Shown piece after piece: positions 47,322-57,023 of a DNA stretch of 64,000 nucleotides. The position numbers were made by a program, and so were the translations under genes. The stretch's first letter is position 1, and each line of letters opens with the position of its first letter. The stretch lies in assembly GCA_020635915.1 (NCBI GenBank), contig JACJYU010000002.1, positions 558,001-622,000 of the forward strand, given 5' to 3'. The stretch is from Flammeovirgaceae bacterium (GTDB lineage: Bacteria; Bacteroidota; Bacteroidia; Cytophagales; Cyclobacteriaceae). Under the pieces are notes generated by a model that had not been told where the DNA came from, did no database searches, and saw only the letters and a program-made list of their open reading frames with translations.

Positions 47322-48715
47322 TATAAAATATACTCGCTCAAATCACGGTTTCTGACGAGGGCGGCCAGTTTTTCCCTGACCATATCTTCGGTAACCATGA
47401 TTTTGGAGGACGCACCGATCTTATCGGGGACATCAAACAGGAATTCGTTGAGCAACTTACTGACCACGGTGTGCAAGCGCCTGGCGCCAATGTTTTCAAT
47501 TTCGGAGTTAATATTGAATGCCGTCTCCGCTATGGCCTCCAGTGCTTGATCGGAAAATTCCATGGAAACACCTTCGGAATCAAACAGCGCAGTGTATTGT
47601 TTGGTAAGGGCATTTTTGGGCTCTTTCAGTATGCGTACAAAATCCCCTTTTGTCAAACTGTCCAGTTCCACGCGGATGGGAAAACGTCCCTGCAGTTCGG
47701 GTATCAAATCCGAAGGCTTGGCCATGTGGAACGCCCCTGCCGCAATGAACAGCACGTGGTCCGTTTTCACCATCCCATGCTTGGTGTTCACCGTGCTTCC
47801 CTCCACAATAGGCAGCAAGTCACGTTGCACGCCCTCACGGCTCACATCAGGCCCTCCCTTTTTACCGCTGCCGGAAGCCACCTTGTCAATTTCATCAATA
47901 AATATGATCCCGGAATTTTCGGCCACACGCACTGCTTCTTCCTTCACTTCGTCCATGTCTATCAGCTTGGAGGCTTCTTCCTCCAGCAACAGCTTTCTCG
48001 CTTCCGCCACCGTCACCTTTCTTTTCCTGGATTTTTTGGGCATCATTCCGCTGATCATGTCCTGCAAGTTCATCAATGACGTCTCGTCCATCATACCGGC
48101 ACCAATCATGCCCACGCCAGGGCCGCTTTTTTGTTGGGTTTGGATTTCTATCTTCCTTTCTTCCAATTCCCCATTTTTTATTTTCTCCCTGAAAAGGTTG
48201 CGTGTGCGTTCATTCAGCTCCGCATCGGACACGGGCACGCCTTCCGGCCCGCCATTGCCGGTGGGCTGTGGTTTTGCCCCGCTGTTCTTTAAAGGGGGTA
48301 TCAGTGCATTCAGGATAATCTCATCCACGATCAGGGCAGCCCTACCTTTGACCTCTTCCTTTTTTCGGGCCTTTACCATATTCACCGCCTGCTCCACCAA
48401 GTCCCGCACCATGCTCTCCACATCGCGCCCCACATAGCCCACTTCCGTAAATTTGGAAGCCTCCACTTTTACAAAAGGCGCATCGGCCAGCTTTGCCAAC
48501 CTTCTGGCAATCTCCGTCTTGCCCACACCTGTAGCCCCTATCATCAGTATGTTGTTGGGGATAATTTCCGACCGGATCTCGGACTTCACGCTCATCCTCC
48601 TCCACCGGTTGCGCAAGGCAATGGCCACGTTCCTCTTTGCATCGTCCTGCCCGATTATGTACTTGTCCAATTCTTCCACGATCTGGCGTGGCGTTAAATA
48701 TTTTGAATCCATCAT
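47321..48715 (-). CDS. hslU: ATP-dependent protease ATPase subunit HslU
   Basis: 464 residues. HslU unfolds substrates and feeds them to the HslV peptidase. LTPRQIVEELDKYIIGQDDAKR is the diagnostic N-terminus. Walker A is GATGVGKTEIARR. The I-domain spans about residues 110-240, and Walker B is IIFIDEIDKVAS. PELQGRFPIRVEL follows, and the C-terminal tail LVRNRDLSEYIL docks into HslV. hslV is not adjacent, although the two are often together. The gene lies between porQ (4-base gap) and the DUF4421 gene (1-base overlap). Confidence 0.97.
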   Translation of the reverse strand: MMDSKYLTPRQIVEELDKYIIGQDDAKRNVAIALRNRWRRMSVKSEIRSEIIPNNILMIGATGVGKTEIARRLAKLADAPFVKVEASKFTEVGYVGRDVESMVRDLVEQAVNMVKARKKEEVKGRAALIVDEIILNALIPPLKNSGAKPQPTGNGGPEGVPVSDAELNERTRNLFREKIKNGELEERKIEIQTQQKSGPGVGMIGAGMMDETSLMNLQDMISGMMPKKSRKRKVTVAEARKLLLEEEASKLIDMDEVKEEAVRVAENSGIIFIDEIDKVASGSGKKGGPDVSREGVQRDLLPIVEGSTVNTKHGMVKTDHVLFIAAGAFHMAKPSDLIPELQGRFPIRVELDSLTKGDFVRILKEPKNALTKQYTALFDSEGVSMEFSDQALEAIAETAFNINSEIENIGARRLHTVVSKLLNEFLFDVPDKIGASSKIMVTEDMVREKLAALVRNRDLSEYIL

Positions 48716-48719
48716 AAGT

Positions 48720-49748
48720 TTATTTCCTGTTTAAAATCCTGTGGGTGTCAAGTCCTAAAGAAAACTGGTAAGCCCCTCCTGTAACGTACCCGGTACGGCT
48801 AAAGGCAAAATCCAGCCAGGACAACCTCACCACCGCCCCTACCGAAACGCCCGAGCCGCCTCCGACCGTTTCCATCTTCAACTCTTTGTGTTTAAGGTAG
48901 TTGTACCCAAAAAGTATATTTACGTTTTTATGCACCATTAACTCCGCACCAAAAGTAAGGTGGGCCAATACTTTATCCAAAGTACTGGCCCCGCCAGCGC
49001 TATCCAAAAGTTCAAAAGGCACTTTATAATCAGTGAGCCGGTAGGCAGTGCCCGAAAACCGTACCGGCATATGCTCGGGCTTGAAGGTAATGCCGGCCTG
49101 CACATCAAAGGGCAAAGTGGACGTACTGGTAGCGCTGTACTCGTCCAGCACCGCTCCTGCATTTTTTATCACCAGCCCCACGCTTAGGTCTTTTGTGGGG
49201 TGCACAAAGGCCCCGCCCAGGTCCACCAACAAGGCCACTGCCCGGTACCCTGCCAGGTTGGAAAACACTCCTTTCATGTTCGCCCCAAAGCGAAAGTGGT
49301 TGGCATGAAATGCCTTGCCCACCGTCAATGTCGTTTCCCCTGCGTTGAAGGTGCTGGTGGGCGCACCCACCTTATCGTACCCATCCACCGTTCCCAAATC
49401 CATATGGCCCACCGCAAAGCCCAAGGCCCCAATTTTTTTAAAGTCGTGCTGGTAGGCAAAACTTGACAACCCGGTGCCTGCGAAATAGAACAAATAACTG
49501 GCGGAAGCCCAACCATTTAATGTATCGGAAGAAAGGGCGGGGTTGTTTTGAAAAAAGCCTACACTGTAGTCTGCCTTGGAAACATTTACCCCTCCTATTC
49601 CCGACACAACGGCCGTGGCCGGTAACTCCAGGGAGGCAAAAGAGTTGGATTGGGGCATGGCATACCGTGGAAAGAAAGCGAAAACCAATAGGGCCGGTAT
49701 GCACCTTGCATACTGCCCGAAACATTGGATTAGGGGCGCCCACTTCAT
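48720..49748 (-). CDS. porQ: Type IX secretion system protein PorQ
   Basis: 342 residues with a signal peptide ending near AMPQS. NSFASLELPATAVVSGIGGVNVS opens the mature protein and is typical of PorQ. FFQNNPALSSDTLNGWASASYLFYFAGTGLSSFAY, in two parts here, and HLTFGAELMVHKNVNILFGYN follow, and the chain ends as a barrel strand. PorQ forms part of the outer membrane complex (with PorU, PorV and PorZ) that attaches type IX cargo to the surface. It ends 4 bases before hslU, so both are in one operon, an unusual pairing of surface export with cytoplasmic proteolysis. Confidence 0.9.
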   Translation of the reverse strand: MKWAPLIQCFGQYARCIPALLVFAFFPRYAMPQSNSFASLELPATAVVSGIGGVNVSKADYSVGFFQNNPALSSDTLNGWASASYLFYFAGTGLSSFAYQHDFKKIGALGFAVGHMDLGTVDGYDKVGAPTSTFNAGETTLTVGKAFHANHFRFGANMKGVFSNLAGYRAVALLVDLGGAFVHPTKDLSVGLVIKNAGAVLDEYSATSTSTLPFDVQAGITFKPEHMPVRFSGTAYRLTDYKVPFELLDSAGGASTLDKVLAHLTFGAELMVHKNVNILFGYNYLKHKELKMETVGGGSGVSVGAVVRLSWLDFAFSRTGYVTGGAYQFSLGLDTHRILNRK

Positions 49749-49785
49749 TCAGGGCAAGTTAGCAAAGTACGGGCATATATGGTTT

Positions 49786-52245
49786 TTAATTCGCCTTGTT
49801 CTCCGTAAACTCAAATTCCAACGGCTTCGCTACTTTTTCCTTTAGCAAGGCGGTCTTCAACACCTCGTCAACATTTTCAACAAAGTGGAACTTCAATCCT
49901 TTGATGTAGTGTTTTTCTATTTCCTCTATATCGCGTTTGTTTTTGGCACTCAATATGATCTCCTTGATGCCGCTCCGCTTGGCCGCCAGTATTTTCTCCT
50001 TGATGCCGCCTACAGGCAAAACCTTTCCACGCAAAGTAATCTCCCCGGTCATCGCCAGCTTGGCTTTGACCTTGCGTTGGGTGAAACTGGAGGCAAGGGA
50101 AGTCAACATGGTAATCCCTGCGGAGGGGCCGTCCTTGGGAATGGCTCCAGCCGGAACGTGGATGTGTAAATCATACTGCTGAAAGGCGCGGTGGTCGATT
50201 TTTAGTTGTGCCGCTTTTGACTTCAGGTACGACAAGGCTGCCACGGCCGACTCCTTCATGACATCGCCCAACTGGCCGGAAAGGGTAAGCGCACCTTTGC
50301 CCCGGCTCAAACTTGACTCCACAAACAGGATGTCCCCGCCCACCTGTGTCCAGGCCAGGCCGGTTACCACGCCCGCGGTTTCATTGCCCTGGTACAATTC
50401 TTCGTCAAAGATTTCCGTTCCCAGCACTTTTACCACAAATGCGGGGGTAATGGCCTTGGGCACCTCCTCTTCCATGGCCACCATCTTGGCCACATGGCGC
50501 ACCACCGATCCAATCTTCCTTTCCAAATTCCGTACCCCGGACTCGCGGGTATAGGACTCAATTATCTTTTTGATGGCACCGGCCTCGAACTTAAATTTTT
50601 TGGGCTTGAGCCCGTGCTCTTCCAATTGTTTGGGCACCAAGTGCCTCCTGGCTATTTGCTCCTTTTCTTCCACCGTATAGCCGGTAAGGTCTATTACCTC
50701 CATGCGGTCGCGCAAAGCGGGGTGGATGGTTTCCAATGAGTTTGCGGTGGCAATAAACAACACCTTCGAGAGGTCATATTCCACCTCCAGGTAGTTGTCG
50801 GAAAAGGAGTTGTTTTGCTCCGGGTCCAACACTTCGAGCAAGGCCGAGGAAGGGTCCCCCCGAAAGTCAGATCGCACTTTATCGATCTCGTCCAAAATAA
50901 AAACCGGGTTGGAGGATTTTGCCTTCTTGATGTTCTGCACAATCTTGCCCGGCATGGCGCCCACATAGGTCTTCCGGTGCCCCCGGATTTCCGCTTCATC
51001 GTGGACACCGCCCAGCGACATCCTCACATAATTCCTCTGCAACGACTTGGCTATGGATTTCCCCAAAGAAGTTTTTCCCACACCGGGAGGGCCATGCAGG
51101 CAAAGGATGGGGCCCTTCATGTCCTGCTTTAGCTTCAGCACGGCCATGTATTCCAGTATCCTGTTTTTCACTTTGGTCAGCCCGTAATGGTCCTTGTCCA
51201 AAATCCGCTTGGCACGCTTCAAGTCAAAATCATCTTCCGTATACTCCCCCCACGGCAGGTCGAGCATAAACTCGATGTAGTTCATGGCCACAGGAAACTC
51301 GGCCGCCTGGGGGTTGATGCGCTGGAGTTTTTCCACCTCCTTGTTGAAATGCTCCTCTGCCGCCTTCGACCATTTTTTTTCCTTGCCCCGGGCCTTTAAT
51401 TTCTCCACCTCCTTGTCCGGGCCGTCAAATCCCAGTTCGTTCTGCAGTACCCTTATTTGCTGGCGCAAAAAATAATCCCGCTGTTGCTGGTCAATGTCGG
51501 TATGGACTTTCTTCTGGATTTCGTACTTGATCTCCAACATCTGGATTTCCTTGAGCATGTATTTGAGCAACAGGGTGCCCCGGTCCAAAATGTTGTTCGT
51601 TTCCAGTATCTTTTGTTTTTCGCCCACTTCCACATTCAGGTTGGACGACAAGAAATGTATGAGGAAGGAGGTGCTTTGGATATTGTCCAACGCTACCTGT
51701 GCTTCCTGCGGGATTTCCGGGTTTAGCTTTAAAATTTTTGAGGCTGCATCTTGCAAGGATTGGACTAGGGCCTTTACCTCATAGGCCCGCTTATCCGGCT
51801 TGGGGTCGGAGAGCAACTCAATGCTGGCCGTAAGGTAAGGGTCCTCCCTAAGGAATTGCCTGACCGAAAACCTGTTTTTGCCCTGGATGATTATAGTCGT
51901 GTTGCCATCGGGGAGCACCAACATTTTGATGATGCGGGCTATGGTCCCAAACCGGTACAAGTCCTCGGCCGAGGGCTCTTCCGCATTTTTTGTCTTTTGG
52001 GCTACCACCCCTACAATCCTGTTGCCCTGATAGGCCTTTTTTATCAACCGGATCGACTTTTGCCTGGTAACGGTGATGGGAATGACCACGCCCGGGAAAA
52101 GCACGGTATTTTTGATGGGCAGTATGGAAAGCTCGGAAGGCAAGTCTTCGGGCTTAAGATCGGATTCCCGTTCAGGATTGATCATTTGTATCAGGTCTTC
52201 GGAGTCGTCTTGCACGATGGGTGCTATTTCGAGGGTTTTAAACAT
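49786..52245 (-). CDS. lon: ATP-dependent serine protease Lon
   Basis: 819 residues. The N-terminal substrate-binding domain begins LPSELSILPIKNTVLFPGVV. The AAA+ module has Walker A GPPGVGKTSLGKSIA and Walker B NPVFILDEIDKV. The protease domain holds the Ser-Lys dyad: S708 in KDGPSAGITM and K751 in GGIKEKILAAK. It degrades misfolded and regulatory proteins in the cytoplasm. A 15-base perfect palindrome lies 13 bases upstream of the start codon and may control expression. The gene is divergent from an OmpA-family gene. Confidence 0.98.
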   Translation of the reverse strand: MFKTLEIAPIVQDDSEDLIQMINPERESDLKPEDLPSELSILPIKNTVLFPGVVIPITVTRQKSIRLIKKAYQGNRIVGVVAQKTKNAEEPSAEDLYRFGTIARIIKMLVLPDGNTTIIIQGKNRFSVRQFLREDPYLTASIELLSDPKPDKRAYEVKALVQSLQDAASKILKLNPEIPQEAQVALDNIQSTSFLIHFLSSNLNVEVGEKQKILETNNILDRGTLLLKYMLKEIQMLEIKYEIQKKVHTDIDQQQRDYFLRQQIRVLQNELGFDGPDKEVEKLKARGKEKKWSKAAEEHFNKEVEKLQRINPQAAEFPVAMNYIEFMLDLPWGEYTEDDFDLKRAKRILDKDHYGLTKVKNRILEYMAVLKLKQDMKGPILCLHGPPGVGKTSLGKSIAKSLQRNYVRMSLGGVHDEAEIRGHRKTYVGAMPGKIVQNIKKAKSSNPVFILDEIDKVRSDFRGDPSSALLEVLDPEQNNSFSDNYLEVEYDLSKVLFIATANSLETIHPALRDRMEVIDLTGYTVEEKEQIARRHLVPKQLEEHGLKPKKFKFEAGAIKKIIESYTRESGVRNLERKIGSVVRHVAKMVAMEEEVPKAITPAFVVKVLGTEIFDEELYQGNETAGVVTGLAWTQVGGDILFVESSLSRGKGALTLSGQLGDVMKESAVAALSYLKSKAAQLKIDHRAFQQYDLHIHVPAGAIPKDGPSAGITMLTSLASSFTQRKVKAKLAMTGEITLRGKVLPVGGIKEKILAAKRSGIKEIILSAKNKRDIEEIEKHYIKGLKFHFVENVDEVLKTALLKEKVAKPLEFEFTENKAN

Positions 52246-52257
52246 AGTAAGAGAAAC

Positions 52258-52272
52258 GTGTCAATTTGACAC
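52258..52272. promoter_or_regulatory. Perfect palindrome just upstream of lon
   Basis: GTGTCAA at 52258-52264 is mirrored by TTGACAC at 52266-52272 around a single T. It ends 13 bases before the lon ATG (52245), so it could be an operator or a hairpin over the leader. It does not resemble CIRCE. A binding protein is not known from the sequence. Confidence 0.5.
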
Positions 52273-52349
52273 ATTGATGTCATTAACCAATAAACTTTAT
52301 TTTGGGTATGGTATAGTCAATAGCAATGCCAAAAGCGCAATAAATGGCC

Positions 52350-52357
52350 TAAATTTG
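52350..52357 (+). promoter_or_regulatory. Candidate -7 element of the OmpA-family gene
   Basis: TAAATTTG, as in ffh, lies 44 bases before the likely GTG start at 52402. No TTG is seen at the -33 distance. Confidence 0.35.
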
Positions 52358-52401
52358 TTTAAACTTAAGCTTTGAGTACAGTGCGAGCACAGACCTGCCC
52401 C

Positions 52402-54372
52402 GTGAAAAAGCCCCTTTATATCGTCCTATCCCTGCTTTTGTCGTTGCATGGTATTGATGGGAAAGCCCAAAAAAAGCCCAAAAAACTAAAAAACGCTGGC
52501 GTTGTGGCACTTGACGATTCCATTACACAATACGGCCAGTCTGGCATGTTCAATTTTCCAAATGTCAATAAAGAAAGGTTCCACTATGACAGCAAAGCCC
52601 TTCAGCAGATACAGCGCTACGACAATGCCGGCCTCAACGGGAAGCTTTACGTGGCCTTAAAAGATTATGTGGGGAAGTTTGGCATTGAAAATTTCAGCAA
52701 GAACGTGCCCATGCTCTGGAAGCTGGCCAAGCTATCCACCTCCTTTGGCCCACTAGGCGAAGCCATCCTGTTGTACAAGCTCTTGTTAAAGCACCATCAA
52801 CAGGGGGTCAACATAGAAGAACTGCTCCATGTTTACGATTCCATCGAAACGGACAAAAAGGAGTTTTATGTTCCCCTCGACTATTATTATGAACTGGTAG
52901 GCTTGCGGAAAGAAATCGATACCCTTAGGCCGCCCCAATCGGTGTTGGTCAACATGGGGGACGACATCAACTCACCCAGGGAGGACTATGGCCCTACCAT
53001 AGGCAATGTGGACGACATTTTATTGTTTACCTCCAAGCGCAACCTCCATTATGTGGCGGGGGAGCGCGTGATCAACGAGGACTTGTTTTTTAGCTTGACC
53101 ATGCCCGGGGGCTATTGGGGAAAGGCCCAGGAATTTACCACCATCAATACCAGCTACAACGAAGGCTCGGCCTGCCTGAGCACCGATGGCCGGCAGTTGT
53201 TTTTTTCCAGGTGCAATGCCCCGGGGTCTTTTGGCAACTGTGATTTGTACGTCAGCACGTTGGGGCCGGACAGTGTATGGTCGGCCAGCAAAAACCTTGG
53301 CCCCAACGTGAACAGCCCGGGATGGGATTCGCACCCAAGCCTCACCCGCACCGGGGACACGCTATACTTTGCCTCCAACCGCGTGGGGGGCTTTGGCATG
53401 TCGGATATTTATTACAGCATAAAAGGCCCGGATGGAAACTGGCAAAAAGCATTGAACGCAGGCCCCATCATTAACACGCGCAACAGCGAGGTAAGCCCTT
53501 TTTTGCACCACAAATTCAATGTGCTTTACTTCAGTTCCAACGGGCACCCTCTTAATTTTGGCGCATTCGATATTTATAAATCCTATTTCAGGAACTCAAA
53601 CTGGGAGGAACCCAAAAACATTGGCCCCCTGGTCAATGGTGCGGGAAGCGAGTACTATTTTACCATTGATTCCGAATCGAAATCGCTTTACTACGCCAAG
53701 TCGGTGGAAGATGACCTTCAAAACCTGGACCTTTATTCCTTCCCCGTGCCCATGGGCGCACAGCCGGAGGCCCACGTACCGTTAAAGGGGTCTTTAAAGA
53801 ACAGCCAAACCGGCCAGCCTTTAAAAGGGATCGTTTCCATTATCGACCTGGACGAAGGTGTGGAGGTGGCCCCGAAATTCCTGAGCGAAGAGGGCACCTT
53901 TCATTTTGACCTGATCAACAAAAGGAATTATTTACTGATAATACAAGGGGACGATTTCTTCAGGATCGAGGAACTCTTCTTTTTGGATGGCGGGGCGCAA
54001 ATGGACCGTGAGGCGGGCCCTATCGAAAGCAAAATTGCCTTTGAGTCGCTGGAGTTTGAAAATGGAAAAGCGGATATCCTTCCCAGCATGCACAATGACC
54101 TGGGCAAGATCGCCAATTTTTTGATCGACCATCCCAAGCTGGGCCTTCGCATATCCGGGCATACCGATTCGGCAGGAAAAGAGGAAGCCAACCTCAAGTT
54201 GTCGCAAGACCGTGCCGATGCCATTAGGCAATACCTTATTCAGGAATTCAATATTCAGGAGGGGCGTGTGGAGGCCAAAGGATATGGGAGTTCAATGCCC
54301 ATAGTAAAGGAAGTGACCGACAAGGACAGGCAGCTCAACCGAAGGGTCGAGTTTGAAATTTTCAAAGAATGA
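52402..54372 (+). CDS. OmpA family protein with PD40 propeller repeats
   Basis: 656 residues from the GTG at 52402, chosen because it gives the signal peptide MKKPLYIVLSLLLSLHG; a TTG at 52372 would put ten odd residues in front. Residues about 195-450 hold WD40-like PD40 repeats (LLFTSKRNLHYV, LFFSRCNAPGSFGNCDLY, LYFASNRVGGFGMSDIYY, LYFSSNGHPLNFGAFDIY). A small beta domain follows. The last 110 residues are an OmpA domain, with LRISGHTDSAG, LKLSQDRADAIRQYL and LNRRVEFEIF, that binds peptidoglycan. This layout is common in envelope proteins of gliding Bacteroidota. Its exact role is unknown. Confidence 0.92.
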   Translation: MKKPLYIVLSLLLSLHGIDGKAQKKPKKLKNAGVVALDDSITQYGQSGMFNFPNVNKERFHYDSKALQQIQRYDNAGLNGKLYVALKDYVGKFGIENFSKNVPMLWKLAKLSTSFGPLGEAILLYKLLLKHHQQGVNIEELLHVYDSIETDKKEFYVPLDYYYELVGLRKEIDTLRPPQSVLVNMGDDINSPREDYGPTIGNVDDILLFTSKRNLHYVAGERVINEDLFFSLTMPGGYWGKAQEFTTINTSYNEGSACLSTDGRQLFFSRCNAPGSFGNCDLYVSTLGPDSVWSASKNLGPNVNSPGWDSHPSLTRTGDTLYFASNRVGGFGMSDIYYSIKGPDGNWQKALNAGPIINTRNSEVSPFLHHKFNVLYFSSNGHPLNFGAFDIYKSYFRNSNWEEPKNIGPLVNGAGSEYYFTIDSESKSLYYAKSVEDDLQNLDLYSFPVPMGAQPEAHVPLKGSLKNSQTGQPLKGIVSIIDLDEGVEVAPKFLSEEGTFHFDLINKRNYLLIIQGDDFFRIEELFFLDGGAQMDREAGPIESKIAFESLEFENGKADILPSMHNDLGKIANFLIDHPKLGLRISGHTDSAGKEEANLKLSQDRADAIRQYLIQEFNIQEGRVEAKGYGSSMPIVKEVTDKDRQLNRRVEFEIFKE

Positions 54373-54376
54373 ACGA

Positions 54377-55780
54377 TCAGCCCCCTGTGATCAGTTTGGC
54401 GATGTCGTTGTAAAACACAAACACCATCAACACCAACAGGAGCGCCATGCCCACCTTCAATGCCGCTTCAAAGAATTTTTCGGAAGGCTCGCGGCCACTT
54501 ATCATTTCATACAGCAAGAACATCACATAACCGCCATCCAGTGCCGGAATGGGCAATAGGTTCATAAACGCCAGCACCATCGATAGCAGCCCCGTCATTC
54601 TCCAAAAGCGCTCCCAATCCCAGTCGGTGCCAAAGGCCTGCGCCATTCCTATTGGCCCCGACAAAGACTTTTGAAAGGAGATATCGCCCGAAAATATTTT
54701 TTTGAAAGCTTTCAACTGCAAAAAGATAACACCAAAGGCCCGCTGTGTGCCCAGCCCAATGGACTCGCCCAACCCATAGTTGATATAGGCCAGTTGGCTT
54801 TTGTCCAGCCCTTGTGGCAGGAACCCGATCACATTATACCCTTTGAAACTTTCGGCAAAAGACAACACTTCCGTGCCGCGCTGTACCTTGAAGGTAATGG
54901 AATCGCGCGGCCCCGACTTTACAATATCGATCACCTCATCCTGGTACACCACCGGCTTCCCATCCACTTCCAGGAATTTGTCCCCCGGCTTAAGGCCCAC
55001 CTTGCTGCCAATGCTTTCCCTTTCCACCGGGGTGTTGCCATCTACCTCATAGGGGGCCGTTTTGGCCACCCTCCCCACCACGGCCGGGATACGCGGGGCC
55101 AAAAAATTGGCCGCGGCATCCTTGCGGTTGAAGTTTTCTATGAAATCGGCAGGAATCGAAATATTGGTTTCCTTGCCATTTCGCAATACGGTGTAATAGG
55201 AATTTTGTGACAACAACACGTCCGGTTTGATGATCTCCTGAAAATCGTCAAAATCCTTCCCGTTGATTTTGATGATCTTGTCCCCGGTTTGAAACCCAAT
55301 CTCCTTGCCCAGCGCAAGGGCGTCCACGCCACCATTGTTGTTTATCAGGTCTTTGGGAATGTAGGTATCACCCAGAAAGTAAGTAAGGCCAATGAAGATA
55401 AGGATGCCCGTCACCACGTTTACGATAATCCCACCCAACATCACGATCAATCTTTGCCAGGCGGGCTTGGCCCGAAATTCCCAGGGCTGCGCGGGCTGCT
55501 TCATCTGCTCCTTGTCCATGCTCTCGTCCACCATGCCGGCAATCTTCACGTACCCGCCCAACGGAAACCAACCTATGCCAAACTCCGTCTCCCCTACTTT
55601 TTTCTTAAAAAGCGAAAAGTTGAGCACGTTGGCCATGGGAAAAAGAAAATCGAAGAAAAGGTAAAACTTCTCCACGCGGATATTGAACAGGCGGGCCGTA
55701 ATGAAGTGCCCCCATTCGTGTACCGCTATTAAAATCGAAAGGCTCAGCAAAAGCTGGGCCGTCATGATCATTCCTTCCAT
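54377..55780 (-). CDS. rseP: Site-2 protease RseP (RIP metalloprotease)
   Basis: 467 residues. The membrane zinc site is H21-E22-x2-H25 in VHEWGHFITARLFN. The third ligand is in the C-terminal FMNLLPIPALDGGYVMFLL. Two PDZ-like segments lie between (EIGFQTGDKIIKINGK and KVGLKPGDKFLEVDGK). RseP cuts anti-sigma factors and leftover signal peptides within the inner membrane. The start may be any of three nearby ATGs (55780, 55771 or 55765). It follows dxr on the same strand after 24 bases, an order often seen in bacteria. Confidence 0.96.
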   Translation of the reverse strand: MEGMIMTAQLLLSLSILIAVHEWGHFITARLFNIRVEKFYLFFDFLFPMANVLNFSLFKKKVGETEFGIGWFPLGGYVKIAGMVDESMDKEQMKQPAQPWEFRAKPAWQRLIVMLGGIIVNVVTGILIFIGLTYFLGDTYIPKDLINNNGGVDALALGKEIGFQTGDKIIKINGKDFDDFQEIIKPDVLLSQNSYYTVLRNGKETNISIPADFIENFNRKDAAANFLAPRIPAVVGRVAKTAPYEVDGNTPVERESIGSKVGLKPGDKFLEVDGKPVVYQDEVIDIVKSGPRDSITFKVQRGTEVLSFAESFKGYNVIGFLPQGLDKSQLAYINYGLGESIGLGTQRAFGVIFLQLKAFKKIFSGDISFQKSLSGPIGMAQAFGTDWDWERFWRMTGLLSMVLAFMNLLPIPALDGGYVMFLLYEMISGREPSEKFFEAALKVGMALLLVLMVFVFYNDIAKLITGG

Positions 55781-55804
55781 ACTAAATTTCTTTGCTCTTT
55801 TCTT

Positions 55805-56971
55805 CTATTTTATACACTCCGCGGCTTTTATCCTGGCCTCGCGATCGGTAGCCACATAATCTTCGTAGGTGGGATGTGCTATGAAACCCATTTTCCCCAT
55901 ACACTCCTCCACTATCCTGGGCATATCCAAAAAACCAATGTTGCCCTTTAAAAATTCCTCCACGGCAACCTCATTTGCCGCATTTAGCACGCAGGGCATG
56001 TTCCCGCCCTGGCCCAGCGACTCAAAAGCCAGCGCAAGATTACGAAAAGTTTCCGTATCGGGCGGCTCAAATGTAAGCGATGGGTACCTGGAGAAGTCAA
56101 AACGCTCAAAATCGGTCTTTAGACGCTGTGGATAGGCCAAGGCGAATTGTATGGGCAAACGCATATCGGGCAGCCCGAGTTGCGCTTTTATCGACCCATC
56201 CTGAAATTGTACCAGTGAATGCACGATCGATTGGGGGTGCACGACCACTTCCACCTCCCCGGGTTTCAGGCCAAACAACCACTTTGCTTCGATCACTTCC
56301 AGCCCTTTGTTCATCAACGTGGCGGAGTCAATCGTCACTTTTGCCCCCATGGTCCAGTTGGGGTGCGCCAGCGCCTGGGCCTTCGTGACCGCGGCCAGGT
56401 CGACAGGTTTCATTCCCCTGAAAGGGCCGCCCGAGGCTGTAAGGATGATTTTTTCGATTTTATTGTCAAACTCGCCTACAATACATTGAAAAATGGCAGA
56501 GTGCTCCGAATCCACAGGGTAAATATTCACCCCTTTCTCCCGGGCAAGGGAGGTGATGAGTTCCCCTGCCACCACCAGGGTTTCCTTGTTGGCCAACGCA
56601 ATGGGTTTTCCCGCTTCTATGGCCTTGATGGTGGGCAGCAGCCCCGAGTAACCCACCAGCGCGGCCACCACCAAATCGATAGTGTCCATCTGCACCACGG
56701 ACGCTAGTGCATTTTTTCCTGCGTACACTTTGATGCCGGCTGGGGCAAGCGAATCGTTCACCTTGTCGTACTGCGATTCGTTTACAATCACAACGGCATT
56801 TGGTTTGAACTGCATCGCTTGCTCAATCAACAAGCCTGCATTGTTTTGGGCAGTGAGTACCTCCACCTCAAAGAAATCAGGATGGGCCGCAATTACTTCA
56901 AGTGCCTGCGTGCCTATGCTGCCGGTAGAGCCCAGGATGGCTATGTGTTTTTTTCGTTCCAATTTGTCCAA
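55805..56971 (-). CDS. dxr: 1-deoxy-D-xylulose 5-phosphate reductoisomerase Dxr
   Basis: 388 residues. Dxr converts DXP to MEP with NADPH, the step before IspD. NADPH is bound by IAILGSTGSIGTQALEV. The active site is given by VDSEHSAIFQCI near residue 158, TASGGPFRGM, HPNWTMGAKVTIDSATLMNKG and EVIEAKWLFGL. The C-terminal domain has LNAANEVAVEEFL. It is upstream of rseP in the same direction and 52 bases from the end of the GH3 gene. Identification is secure. Confidence 0.98.
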   Translation of the reverse strand: MDKLERKKHIAILGSTGSIGTQALEVIAAHPDFFEVEVLTAQNNAGLLIEQAMQFKPNAVVIVNESQYDKVNDSLAPAGIKVYAGKNALASVVQMDTIDLVVAALVGYSGLLPTIKAIEAGKPIALANKETLVVAGELITSLAREKGVNIYPVDSEHSAIFQCIVGEFDNKIEKIILTASGGPFRGMKPVDLAAVTKAQALAHPNWTMGAKVTIDSATLMNKGLEVIEAKWLFGLKPGEVEVVVHPQSIVHSLVQFQDGSIKAQLGLPDMRLPIQFALAYPQRLKTDFERFDFSRYPSLTFEPPDTETFRNLALAFESLGQGGNMPCVLNAANEVAVEEFLKGNIGFLDMPRIVEECMGKMGFIAHPTYEDYVATDREARIKAAECIK

Positions 56972-57023
56972 TCATTTAATTTCCAAAAGGCGCACTTCGC
57001 CCAAGGCAAAGCAAAACCTGGCC

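Noticed and set aside
47562..48437. Long open frame (about 290 codons) on the plus strand inside hslU
   Set aside because: It is antisense to a well-conserved gene and its translation is rich in Ser, Pro and Ile without any domain. Such shadows are expected in G+C-rich third positions.
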